Below, piece after piece: positions 1 to 5,978 of a stretch of 12,408 nucleotides of DNA. The notes below the pieces were generated by a model that saw only the letters and a program-made list of their open reading frames with translations, was not told where the DNA came from and did not search any database. The stretch is taken from assembly GCA_030639985.1 (NCBI GenBank), contig DAOWKG010000167.1, positions 1 through 12,408 on the forward strand, given 5' to 3'. Both the position numbers and the translations under genes were made by a program. Origin of the DNA: Desulfuromonadaceae bacterium (GTDB lineage: Bacteria > Desulfobacterota > Desulfuromonadia > Desulfuromonadales > Geopsychrobacteraceae). Each line of letters begins with the position of its first letter. The stretch's first letter is position 1.

Positions 1-1
1 G

Positions 2-271
2 TTGATCCGCTTACCGGTGCCGGCATTGACCGAAGAACGACGTCGGGAAATGGTGAAAATCACCAAACGGATGTCTGAAGATGCCAAGATCTCGGTACGT
101 AATGCCCGACGTGATGCCAATGAAACGCTAAAAATGCTGGAGAAAGAGCAAGAGATCACCGAAGATGACCTCAAGCGTAGTGAAAAAGAGGTTCAGCAGC
201 TTACCGATGAGTTTGTTGGGGTCATAGATACGGTGGTGCAAAATAAAGAACAGGAAGTCATGGAAATTTAA
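2..271 (+). CDS. frr: Ribosome recycling factor, C-terminal part (5' end outside window)
   Basis: Ribosome recycling factor acts in the cytoplasm with EF-G to split the post-termination 70S ribosome and release the mRNA and tRNA. The 89 visible residues match the second half of the roughly 185-residue family. They begin in the beta-rich head domain with [12 protein letters not shown], run through the hinge ([20 protein letters not shown]), and end with the long charged helix of the three-helix bundle ([18 protein letters not shown] and onward). The reading frame is open to the window edge, so the TTG at position 2 is an internal codon and not a start. Upstream neighbours would be expected to be pyrH, tsf and rpsB, but they are not in view. 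The gene ends in TAA, 60 bases before the ferredoxin start. The assignment is secure; only the missing N-terminus limits it. Confidence 0.96.
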   Translation: MIRLPVPALTEERRREMVKITKRMSEDAKISVRNARRDANETLKMLEKEQEITEDDLKRSEKEVQQLTDEFVGVIDTVVQNKEQEVMEI

Positions 272-331
272 TCCTTTGCGAGTAGGTTAGTTGTAATTGT
301 CTAAATAACTCAAGATTAGGGAGATTTGTAT

Positions 332-496
332 ATGGCTTTGAAAATTACCGATGAATGTATCGGTTGTGGTACCTGTGTGGAAAGTTGTCCTCTTGGTGCC
401 ATAGTCGAATCGGGAGATATCTATACGGTTACTGATGATTGTAATGACTGCCTCACTTGCGTTGAAGTGTGTCCGGTTGATGCCATCGGTAAGTGA
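332..496 (+). CDS. Small 2[4Fe-4S] ferredoxin, 54 aa
   Basis: This is a soluble low-potential electron carrier of the clostridial (bacterial 2x[4Fe-4S]) type. Two complete cluster motifs are visible: C9-x2-C12-x2-C15-x3-C19-P and C37-x2-C40-x2-C43-x3-C47-P. The two halves are pseudo-symmetric (IGCGTCVESCPLGAI against NDCLTCVEVCPVDAI), and the 54-55 residue length is typical of the family. The ATG follows a good ribosome binding site (AGGGAG at 318-323, 8 bases of spacing). A strong terminator follows 21 bases after the stop. The gene could be read through from frr or have its own weak promoter in the 60-base gap. Its redox partner cannot be told from sequence; in anaerobes such ferredoxins serve pyruvate:ferredoxin oxidoreductase, hydrogenases and similar enzymes. 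Its place between frr and uppS is not one I associate with Geobacter. Confidence 0.95.
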   Translation: MALKITDECIGCGTCVESCPLGAIVESGDIYTVTDDCNDCLTCVEVCPVDAIGK

Positions 497-517
497 ATTG
501 ATTTAGACTGGTTTATG

Positions 518-547
518 AAAGGGCGTTGCGATAAACGCCCTTTTTTT
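518..547 (+). terminator. Intrinsic terminator after the ferredoxin gene
   Basis: A 10-bp perfect stem (AAAGGGCGTT at 518-527 and AACGCCCTTT at 534-543) encloses a 6-base loop. The T run is seven bases long (541-547), starting within the last three stem bases. This is a textbook rho-independent terminator. It separates the frr-ferredoxin transcript from the uppS operon. Confidence 0.93.
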
Positions 548-561
548 ATGGTTTCAGTTGT

Positions 562-603
562 GTCTGACTTTACAAGAAGCTACTACGATTCGCAAAGTCA
601 GAC
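562..603. repeat. 10-bp perfect inverted repeat, 22-base spacer, upstream of uppS
   Basis: GTCTGACTTT at 562-571 is exactly repeated in inverse at 594-603 (AAAGTCAGAC). No T run follows either arm, so it is not an ordinary terminator. It lies between the ferredoxin terminator and the proposed uppS promoter, about 46 bases upstream of the -35 box. It could be a binding site for a dimeric regulator, a hairpin in a read-through transcript, or a relic of a repeat element. The sequence does not decide between these. The rest of the 497-690 gap holds only the terminator and the promoter described separately. Confidence 0.6.
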
Positions 604-648
604 CGCCTTCTAGCAAAATCTTGCCGTTGTAGCTGCAACCATGTTATT

Positions 649-676
649 TTTACAAGCTGGATTTTTTGGTTATTTT
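649..676 (+). promoter_or_regulatory. Putative sigma70-type promoter for uppS
   Basis: TTTACA at 649-654 (5 of 6 matches to TTGACA) lies 16 bases before TATTTT at 671-676 (4 of 6 matches to TATAAT). A start site near 683 would leave only about 8 bases before the uppS ATG at 691, so the mRNA would be nearly leaderless. A terminator upstream makes a promoter in this gap necessary, but the exact boxes are an inference. The 12-mer TTTGGTTATTTT covering this -10 recurs at the promoter of the gene at 5616. Confidence 0.45.
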
Positions 677-690
677 GTCTGGATTTTTAG

Positions 691-1434
691 ATGTCAGAAA
701 TCATTACAGATATAGTTGATTCGCCGCTTCAGCATCTGGCTATAATCATGGATGGTAATGGTCGTTGGGCTAAACAACGGAAGTTGCCGAGATTGGCTGG
801 CCATCAACAAGGGGCTGAGGCTGTCACCAGGATAGTCGACGAGTGCGTAAAGCGTAAGATCCGTTATCTCAGCCTGTTTGCCTTCAGTTCAGAAAATTGG
901 GGGAGACCACAGTCTGAAGTTGATGCCTTGATGGGACTGTTACTTCAATTTCTGGTTTCTCAACAGCAACAAATGGTGGCAAAAGGGATTAGACTGCAAG
1001 TTATTGGTGATCGCTTGCGATTATCAGAATCGGTACAATTGGCATTGGCGGATGCCGAAAAAAAGACAGTGGCAGGGAATACCATGACCTTGATTCTGGC
1101 CCTTTCATATGGTGGCCGGGATGAAATCATGCGCGCCGCCAAGCAGATGGCACAGCGTGCAATAGCTGGTGAATTAGACATCAATCAGCTGAATAATGAA
1201 AAGTTTGCAACGTTTCTCGATACCTCAGAATTCCCCGATCCCGATTTGCTGATACGTACCAGTGGTGAAGTTCGGATCAGTAACTTTTTGTTGTGGCAGA
1301 CCGCCTACTCAGAGTTATATTTTACCGACGTTCTCTGGCCAGATTTCGGCGCAGTGGAGCTTGGTAATGCTATTGACGTATATATGTGTCGCCAGCGTCG
1401 ATTTGGCCTTACCAATGAACAACTTGAGGAGTAA
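691..1434 (+). CDS. uppS: Undecaprenyl diphosphate synthase (cis-prenyltransferase)
   Basis: UppS condenses isopentenyl diphosphate onto farnesyl diphosphate to give the C55 lipid carrier for peptidoglycan and other surface polymers. At 247 aa it is close to the E. coli enzyme (about 253). Family motifs are in order: MDGNGRW with catalytic Asp21, G37-H38, SSENW (66-70), SYGGRDEI (139-146), and the isopentenyl-diphosphate-binding segment with Arg189, Thr190, Ser191 and Arg195 followed by Glu208 in YSELYF. The common GE-Q/H-R becomes GE-V-R here, a mild substitution. The ATG has only a weak ribosome binding site (TGGAT about 8 bases upstream), which fits the very short proposed leader. It is the first gene of the uppS-cdsA-dxr-rseP-tsaB run. 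Its TAA overlaps the ATG of a 16-codon micro-ORF by one base. Confidence 0.97.
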   Translation: MSEIITDIVDSPLQHLAIIMDGNGRWAKQRKLPRLAGHQQGAEAVTRIVDECVKRKIRYLSLFAFSSENWGRPQSEVDALMGLLLQFLVSQQQQMVAKGIRLQVIGDRLRLSESVQLALADAEKKTVAGNTMTLILALSYGGRDEIMRAAKQMAQRAIAGELDINQLNNEKFATFLDTSEFPDPDLLIRTSGEVRISNFLLWQTAYSELYFTDVLWPDFGAVELGNAIDVYMCRQRRFGLTNEQLEE

Positions 1435-1484
1435 TGAATAATAGCTGTCATCTTGACGTGATCGACCCCTTTGCTTCATTTTGA
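1434..1484 (+). CDS. Possible 16-residue coupling micro-ORF between uppS and cdsA
   Basis: An ATG overlapping the uppS stop (TAATG, 1432-1436) opens a 16-codon frame ending at TGA 1482-1484. A GAGGAG sits just upstream (1426-1431), closer than ideal. The peptide ([16 protein letters not shown]) has no feature I recognise. Its value may lie in position. Its stop overlaps the TTG at 1481 that opens the longest cdsA frame (a TTGA junction), and it ends 5 bases before the strong AGGAGA site preceding the alternative cdsA start. Ribosomes finishing it could reinitiate on cdsA. Translation is speculative; short chance ORFs are common. Confidence 0.25.
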   Translation: MNNSCHLDVIDPFASF

Positions 1485-2302
1485 CTAACAGGAGAGTAAC
1501 AATCAAACAACGAATTATCACCGCTGCTATCGCTTTACCCTGTCTTATCTTGCTGCTTGGATATGCTAATCCAGCAGTTTTTTCGGTTTTTCTGACTTTG
1601 GTGTTGTTTTTAAGTCTGCGCGAATTTAACCGGATGGGACTGGGCAACGATCATCGATTGGAGCAGTTGCTTGCTGCTGTTGGTGGGGCGGTAGTTGTAC
1701 CGGTTTTTTATAGTGGTAATATCGCTTTGTTGCTGCCACTATTTACTGTGGCAGTGTTGACCTTCTCTTTGTTGTTTCTATTTCGATTGCCTGAAATTAC
1801 CGCAGTTCATCATCGGTTGGGCTGGATTATTCTGGGGCTGGTTTATCTACCATTACTTTTGGGCCATATGATGTTGTTACGTCTGTTGGCCGATGGCCGG
1901 CAATGGATATTTATGACCCTGATAGCAATTATGATTTGTGATTCTTGCGCCTATTTTGTCGGTCGTAAAATTGGTAAAAATAAGCTTTACCCTGCGGTTA
2001 GCCCTAATAAGACCATTGAGGGAGCCATCGGTGGCCTGGTTGGTGCTGTCTTTGCCGTATTGCTGGTGAAATTTACATTTATGCCAGGCATCGGTTTTTT
2101 TGGTGCCATCATGATCGGGTTGATCCTTGGGGTTATGGGACAACTTGGTGATTTATTTGAGTCGCTATTGAAACGAGCTTGTCAGGTTAAAGATTCAGGC
2201 ACTATCATCCCCGGTCATGGGGGGATGCTTGATCGTCTCGACAGCCTCTTGTTTGCCTTTCCGATTACTTACTATATCGCCCGCTATTTTTACGGAGGTT
2301 GA
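1481..2302 (+). CDS. cdsA: Phosphatidate cytidylyltransferase (CDP-diglyceride synthase)
   Basis: CdsA is an integral inner-membrane enzyme that makes CDP-diacylglycerol from phosphatidate and CTP, the branch point for all phospholipids and the substrate of the pssA product at 8929. The C-terminal CDS signature is complete: [18 protein letters not shown] followed directly by HGGMLDRLD. The conserved cytosolic segment [18 protein letters not shown] with SPNKTIEG precedes it. I count roughly seven or eight hydrophobic spans. The length is 273 aa from the TTG at 1481. That TTG has no ribosome binding site. The only good one (AGGAGA at 1490-1495) lies inside this frame and points to the ATC codon at 1502, which would give a protein beginning (M)KQRIITAA, like family members as I recall them. 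Function is secure, but the start is not. The stop lies 8 bases before the dxr start. Confidence 0.95.
   Translation: MTNRRVTIKQRIITAAIALPCLILLLGYANPAVFSVFLTLVLFLSLREFNRMGLGNDHRLEQLLAAVGGAVVVPVFYSGNIALLLPLFTVAVLTFSLLFLFRLPEITAVHHRLGWIILGLVYLPLLLGHMMLLRLLADGRQWIFMTLIAIMICDSCAYFVGRKIGKNKLYPAVSPNKTIEGAIGGLVGAVFAVLLVKFTFMPGIGFFGAIMIGLILGVMGQLGDLFESLLKRACQVKDSGTIIPGHGGMLDRLDSLLFAFPITYYIARYFYGG
1490..1504 (+). promoter_or_regulatory. Strong ribosome binding site pointing to an ATC codon (cdsA start)
   Basis: AGGAGA at 1490-1495 is followed 6 bases later by ATC AAA CAA CGA in the cdsA frame. The spacing is ideal, yet no ATG, GTG or TTG stands there. Either cdsA starts at the rare near-cognate AUC, or it starts at TTG 1481 through coupling, or the base is a sequencing error or mutation of an ATG. 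Confidence 0.5.
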
Positions 2303-2310
2303 GGGAATTG

Positions 2311-3471
2311 TTGAAGAAAATCGCTGTTCTTGGTTCGACCGGGTCGATCGGAGTAAGTACTCTTGAGATAGTAGCCGCTTTTCCAGAACGCTATCAGGTG
2401 GTTGCTTTAACTGCTGGTAATAACATTGAGTTGTTGCAACAGCAGATTGAGCAATTTAAGCCTCGTATAGTTGCTGTAGTTGCGGCATCTGCTGCCGATA
2501 AGTTGCAGCAGCGACTTAATGGTTTTGACGTCGAAATTGGTTGTGGCATCGAGGGGATGATTGCTTGTGCTACGGTCGCCGAAGCGGAAATGGTCGTTGC
2601 GGCAGTGGTTGGTGCCGCAGGGCTGGTGCCGACAATGGCAGCGATCAAGGCGGGAAAAGATATTGCTCTGGCCAATAAAGAAACCCTGGTTACCGCTGGT
2701 AGTTTGGTTATGGCAGAGGTTGCTAAACAAAAAGTTAATCTGATTCCGGTAGACAGTGAACATTCGGCTATTTATCAATCTCTTGCTGGCCAACGGCGTG
2801 AGGATGTAAGGCGCTTGTTGTTGACCGCTTCGGGGGGGCCGTTTCGGCGGTATCGTGCCGAGCAGTTTGAAAATATTACTCCAGCAGATGCCCTTGCACA
2901 TCCGAACTGGGAAATGGGTAGAAAAATTTCTATCGACTCGGCAACGATGATGAATAAGGGGCTGGAGGTGATTGAAGCCCGCTGGTTATTTGATTTCCCC
3001 GGCACTATGATCGATGTCCATATCCATCCTGAAAGTATTATCCATTCCCTGGTTGAGTATCGGGACGGTGCAGTTATGGCACAATTGGGGATTCCTGATA
3101 TGAAAACCCCCATCGCTTATGCTCTGTCGTGGCCCGAACGGTTACCATTAGAGTTGCCCCAGCTGGATTTGTGTAAGCTGGGACAATTATCATTTTCTCC
3201 TCCCGATGTGGAGCGCTTCCCTTGTTTGCAACTGGCTTACGATGCCTTGGCAATGGGGGGAACGGTACCGGCAGTTATGAATGCAGCTAATGAGATTGCA
3301 GTTGAGGCGTTTTTAAATCAGCAGCTAAGTTTTTTGGGGATTCCAAAGGTGATTGATAGGGTAATGGCAAAGCATCAGCAAGAAGAGCTTACCTCGGTCG
3401 ATAGAGCCTTGCGTGCTGATCTCTGGGGCAGGCAGGCGGCACGTGAGTTGATTAATGAAGGAGTAGTATGA
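2311..3471 (+). CDS. dxr: 1-deoxy-D-xylulose 5-phosphate reductoisomerase
   Basis: Dxr catalyses the NADPH-dependent rearrangement and reduction of DXP to 2-C-methyl-D-erythritol 4-phosphate, the committed step of the MEP isoprenoid pathway. It acts in the cytoplasm and is the target of fosmidomycin. From the chosen start it is 386 aa. The Rossmann NADPH motif GSTGSIG occupies residues 8-14, ALANKETLV follows, and the metal ligands are Asp148 and Glu150 (VDSEHSA) and Glu219 ([10 protein letters not shown]). The substrate loop is TASGGPFR, then HPNWEMG and [11 protein letters not shown]. Start choice: three TTG codons (2299, 2308, 2311) are in frame with no ATG. TTG 2311 gives the family-like [14 protein letters not shown] with GAGGG five bases upstream; 2308 is also possible. 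The stop overlaps the next start (ATGA). It feeds precursor to UppS two genes upstream. Confidence 0.96.
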   Translation: MKKIAVLGSTGSIGVSTLEIVAAFPERYQVVALTAGNNIELLQQQIEQFKPRIVAVVAASAADKLQQRLNGFDVEIGCGIEGMIACATVAEAEMVVAAVVGAAGLVPTMAAIKAGKDIALANKETLVTAGSLVMAEVAKQKVNLIPVDSEHSAIYQSLAGQRREDVRRLLLTASGGPFRRYRAEQFENITPADALAHPNWEMGRKISIDSATMMNKGLEVIEARWLFDFPGTMIDVHIHPESIIHSLVEYRDGAVMAQLGIPDMKTPIAYALSWPERLPLELPQLDLCKLGQLSFSPPDVERFPCLQLAYDALAMGGTVPAVMNAANEIAVEAFLNQQLSFLGIPKVIDRVMAKHQQEELTSVDRALRADLWGRQAARELINEGVV

Positions 3472-4787
3472 TGACGATTATATCCGGCATTCTGATGTTG
3501 GGGGTGTTGGTTTTTATCCACGAATTGGGACACTTTGCCATCGCCAAATGGTGCGGAGTTAAGGTGCTGAAGTTTTCTCTCGGTTTTGGCCCTAAATTGG
3601 CATCCCATATCCATGGAGAAACCGAATATCAGGTTTGTGCGATCCCGCTGGGCGGCTATGTGCAAATGTTGGGAGAGGGGACTGGTGAGCAAGGGGAAGA
3701 TATTGAGCTTACCGCCGCAGAAAAGTTGCGATCTTTTGCCGAACAATCGGTTGCTAAACGTTTGGCGATAGTTTCTGCTGGCCCGATAATGAATCTGGTG
3801 TTGCCCCTGTTAATTCTGCCCCTGTCTTTTATGGTTGGGGTGCAGATGCCAACCTATCTGGAGGCGCCGGCAGTAATTGGCTACGTCGTCCCGGAATCGA
3901 ATGGTGCCACGAGTGGCTTTGTTGCAGGTGATCGTATCCAGGCGGTCAACCAGGTGGAGGTTGTAAATTGGAACGATGCCAATAAGAGTTTTATTTCTCA
4001 AGCTGGTGATGCGCTTCTTTTTACCGTCGAACGTGCTGGTAGGCAATTACAATTAGAGATTGCTGCCGATAACGACAGTTTGCAGGGGATGCAAGCGCTG
4101 GGATTTCTCCCTGGTCAGGAAGCCCGTATCGGTGGTCTTGCTGCTAATATGCCGGCTGCTGCTGCCGGGATTCAGGAGGGAGACCTGATCGTCAAGATCG
4201 GTACTTATCCAATTGTATCATGGTATGACCTTAAAGGGGTTATCCAGAAGATTGGTGATCAAGCGGTTGCGGTGCAAATTGAGCGTGGTGGAGAACTGTT
4301 GGAAGTCGAACTGATTCCCAAACAAACCGGGGATAACGGTGCTTATCTGCTTGGGATTGCTCCGGCTTATAGCTCTGAGTTGAAGCGTTTTGGTTTTGTC
4401 GCTGCGATTGGTGAAGGGGCATCACGCACCTGGGAATTGATCGAAATGACGGTTATTTTCGTTCAGAAGTTGGTCACCGGAAATGTATCAACCAAAAATA
4501 TCGGTGGTCCGATAACGGTTGTGCAAATTGCCGGTCAGGCAGTGCAGACCGATATCTCGGCGATTTTATCGGTGTTGGCGTTCATTTCCATCCAGTTGGG
4601 GATTCTTAATCTGCTGCCGATTCCCATATTGGATGGTGGCCATATCCTTTTTTACCTCATTGAGTTGATTATCCGTAGACCGGTATCGATCCGGATTCGG
4701 GAGATGTCACAGCAAGTTGGTATGGCGATGCTGCTGTTGTTGATGGTGGTAGCGTTTTATAACGATATCGTCAGGTTGTGGGGTTGA
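3468..4787 (+). CDS. rseP: RseP-type site-2 intramembrane zinc metalloprotease
   Basis: This is an M50-family protease that cuts transmembrane substrates within the membrane. In E. coli, RseP degrades the anti-sigma factor RseA and clears signal peptides; the substrate here is unknown. At 439 aa it matches the usual length (about 450). The zinc motif HELGH (H18, E19, H22) lies in the first membrane helix, with SAGPIMN just before the second. Two tandem PDZ domains follow in the periplasmic part (about residues 135-205 and 220-290). The C-terminal [11 protein letters not shown] supplies the third zinc ligand (Asp389), and a final hydrophobic helix closes the protein. ATGATG offers two starts: 3468 overlaps the dxr stop by 4 bases, while 3471 is better spaced (7 bases) from AAGGAG at 3458-3463. 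The difference is one residue. Confidence 0.96.
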   Translation: MMTIISGILMLGVLVFIHELGHFAIAKWCGVKVLKFSLGFGPKLASHIHGETEYQVCAIPLGGYVQMLGEGTGEQGEDIELTAAEKLRSFAEQSVAKRLAIVSAGPIMNLVLPLLILPLSFMVGVQMPTYLEAPAVIGYVVPESNGATSGFVAGDRIQAVNQVEVVNWNDANKSFISQAGDALLFTVERAGRQLQLEIAADNDSLQGMQALGFLPGQEARIGGLAANMPAAAAGIQEGDLIVKIGTYPIVSWYDLKGVIQKIGDQAVAVQIERGGELLEVELIPKQTGDNGAYLLGIAPAYSSELKRFGFVAAIGEGASRTWELIEMTVIFVQKLVTGNVSTKNIGGPITVVQIAGQAVQTDISAILSVLAFISIQLGILNLLPIPILDGGHILFYLIELIIRRPVSIRIREMSQQVGMAMLLLLMVVAFYNDIVRLWG

Positions 4788-5491
4788 TGAAAGTGGCAAC
4801 AGAGATGAAAATTCTTGCCCTTGACAGCTCTTCTGCTACTGGCAGTATTGCCCTGTGTCGCGATGAGTGTTTGGTGGCTGAATCACTATTAAATGTACGC
4901 AGCACGCATAGTGAAAAGCTGTTGTCGCAGATCGATATGTTACTGAATGAAGCTGGCTGGAAACTTGCTGATCTCGATCTTTTGGCGGTAGTGACCGGAC
5001 CTGGTTCTTTTACCGGATTGCGAATTGGAATAGCTACTATTAAAGGGTTAGCTCAGGTGTTGGGTAAACCGGTAGTACCGGTTTCTTCATTGCAAACAAT
5101 AGCGATGAACTTACCCCTGGCATCCCTGCCGATTTGTGCATTTCTCGATGCCCGTAAAAAAGAGGTCTATAGTCAGCTATTTGAGTGGCATTGTGACGCT
5201 GGCCCGGTTGCGATCAGTAGTCCCACGGTTTTACCGCCAGAGCGATTACTGGCAGAGTTGCCGAAAAAGGTCGCCTTAGTTGGCGATGGAGTACCCCTTT
5301 ATCGTAATATGATATCCGAGATTTTGGCAGATGGCGCTATGCTTCCGGTCGCTACCGCGCATCAATTGCGGGCGGCACCAGTCGCCTGGCTGGCACTACA
5401 AGCATGGCAGCAAGGTTTGGCCGTCACTGCCGGGGATATAGTTCCGACTTATATTCGCCCATCAGATGCTGAATTAAACCTTAAAAAATAG
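4787..5491 (+). CDS. tsaB: tRNA t6A37 threonylcarbamoyltransferase complex subunit TsaB
   Basis: TsaB (YeaZ) is the catalytically inactive ASKHA-fold partner of TsaD, and with TsaE it supports threonylcarbamoylation of A37 in ANN-decoding tRNAs. The N-terminal MKILALDSSSATGSIAL strand-loop is visible, then the diagnostic GPGSFTGLRIGIATIKGLA from residue 71, and the mid-protein SLQTIAMN and FLDARKKEVYSQLF segments. The length is 234 aa from ATG 4787, comparable to E. coli TsaB (231). ATG 4787 overlaps the rseP stop (TGATG). An in-frame ATG at 4805 would start exactly at MKILALD, the usual N-terminus of the family, but lacks a good ribosome binding site. A GTG at 4778 is less likely. It looks translationally coupled to rseP and ends the operon. 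No clear terminator follows before the next promoter. Confidence 0.94.
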   Translation: MKVATEMKILALDSSSATGSIALCRDECLVAESLLNVRSTHSEKLLSQIDMLLNEAGWKLADLDLLAVVTGPGSFTGLRIGIATIKGLAQVLGKPVVPVSSLQTIAMNLPLASLPICAFLDARKKEVYSQLFEWHCDAGPVAISSPTVLPPERLLAELPKKVALVGDGVPLYRNMISEILADGAMLPVATAHQLRAAPVAWLALQAWQQGLAVTAGDIVPTYIRPSDAELNLKK

Positions 5492-5536
5492 TTGGCAATA
5501 ATATCTTGGCAAAGTAACCGTCAAATGGGTTAATTG

Positions 5537-5566
5537 TTGACAATGTTGAGCCAATTTGGTTATTTT
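5537..5566 (+). promoter_or_regulatory. Putative sigma70-type promoter for the YdcH-like gene
   Basis: A perfect TTGACA at 5537-5542 lies 18 bases before TATTTT at 5561-5566 (4 of 6). A start near 5573 would give a leader of about 43 bases before the ATG at 5616. The 12-mer TTTGGTTATTTT over the -10 is shared with the uppS promoter region (665-676). This is a prediction from box matches only. Confidence 0.55.
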
Positions 5567-5615
5567 ATGGACAGAATTTTATTGTCGTGAATCTTTTTCA
5601 TGCGTGGAGGTGCCA

Positions 5616-5834
5616 ATGGACATTGATCAGACCCTTTTGCAGAACCTTACCGAGACTAACCCCCGATTTCGCATGCTCTATGAAGAACATAGTTTGTTCG
5701 AAAAACAACTATCTGAGTATGATAAAAAGGGTATTTTGTCGTCGGATGAAGAAGTTGATAAGAATAAAGTTAAAAAAATGAAATTAGCCGGGCGGGATGA
5801 AATGGAAAAAATTATCCAACTAGTTACCACCTGA
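5616..5834 (+). CDS. YdcH-like small coiled-coil protein (DUF465 family), 72 aa
   Basis: This short, highly charged, probably all-helical protein matches the DUF465/YdcH pattern as I know it. That pattern is an acidic N-terminal helix with a conserved E-H (YEEHSLFEKQLSEYDKKG), a short acidic linker, and a second helix with the typical KxKK-KL-xxxDEMEKII ending (here KVKKMKLAGRDEMEKIIQL). The family is about 70 residues long and is thought to form a helical hairpin; no function is established. ATG 5616 is chosen because GGAGG at 5606-5610 stands five bases before it. A longer frame from ATG 5556 would start inside the proposed promoter and adds residues unlike the family. The gene has its own promoter and is followed at once by hairpins, so it is probably monocistronic. 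Confidence 0.85.
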   Translation: MDIDQTLLQNLTETNPRFRMLYEEHSLFEKQLSEYDKKGILSSDEEVDKNKVKKMKLAGRDEMEKIIQLVTT

Positions 5835-5835
5835 C

Positions 5836-5854
5836 CCCGTTTTGTAACAACGGG
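5836..5854 (+). terminator. Short hairpin directly after the YdcH-like gene
   Basis: CCCGTT at 5836-5841 pairs with AACGGG at 5849-5854 around a 7-base loop, two bases after the stop codon. The following AAGTTTTAG gives only a weak U run, so termination may be partial. It sits directly before the much longer hairpin at 5858-5913. Confidence 0.4.
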
Positions 5855-5857
5855 AAG

Positions 5858-5913
5858 TTTTAGATACAGCAAAGGGTTTAAGCGAATGCTTAAGCCCTTT
5901 GCTGTATCTAAAA
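5858..5913. terminator. 26-bp stem hairpin between the YdcH-like gene and ilvB
   Basis: The arms 5858-5883 and 5888-5913 are complementary over 26 bp with a single G-U wobble (T5877 opposite G5894) and a GAAT loop. The outer ends are TTTT and AAAA, so neither strand carries the U run expected just after an intrinsic terminator; the nearest T run on the + strand begins 5 bases beyond the stem. It probably marks the 3' end of the YdcH-like transcript, as a strong block or RNase III-type processing site. It lies upstream of the proposed ilvB start, so as transcribed from that promoter it would not be in the ilvB leader. A palindromic repeat element is the alternative. Confidence 0.55.
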
Positions 5914-5934
5914 GGTGCTTTTAACTACTTTCTT

Positions 5935-5940
5935 TATAAT
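5935..5940 (+). promoter_or_regulatory. Putative -10 box of the ilvB promoter
   Basis: A perfect TATAAT lies 38 bases before the ilvB ATG. No convincing -35 hexamer stands 16-18 bases upstream, where the sequence is the end of the long hairpin plus GGTGC. The promoter may therefore need an activator. A start near 5947 leaves a 32-base leader, too short for a leader-peptide attenuator or a T-box. Confidence 0.45.
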
Positions 5941-5978
5941 TTTTTACGATAGAAAACTGTAACAACGAGGAGTGACTA

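Noticed and set aside
276..305. Possible promoter before the ferredoxin (TTGCGA with TCTAAA 18 bases on).
   Set aside because: Both boxes are weak (4 of 6 matches) and read-through from frr explains expression equally well.
2394..2901. Long open frames on the - strand inside dxr, and similar ones inside ilvB, ilvN and selA.
   Set aside because: They lie wholly within well-supported genes, lack ribosome binding sites and resemble no protein family; they are shadow frames.
5492..5513. TTGGCAATAATATCTTGGCAAA resembles a sigma54 -24/-12 promoter.
   Set aside because: The spacing between the GG and the downstream GC element is about three bases too long, so it fails the strict -24/-12 geometry; it is only a 7-base direct repeat (TTGGCAA) 14 bases apart.
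5556..5615. Upstream extension of the YdcH-like gene to ATG 5556.
   Set aside because: It would start inside the proposed promoter, has no ribosome binding site and adds residues unlike the family; GGAGG decides for ATG 5616.
5835..5978. Leader-peptide attenuator or T-box ahead of ilvB.
   Set aside because: No run of branched-chain codons, no T-box sequence, and the predicted leader after the TATAAT box is only about 32 bases.
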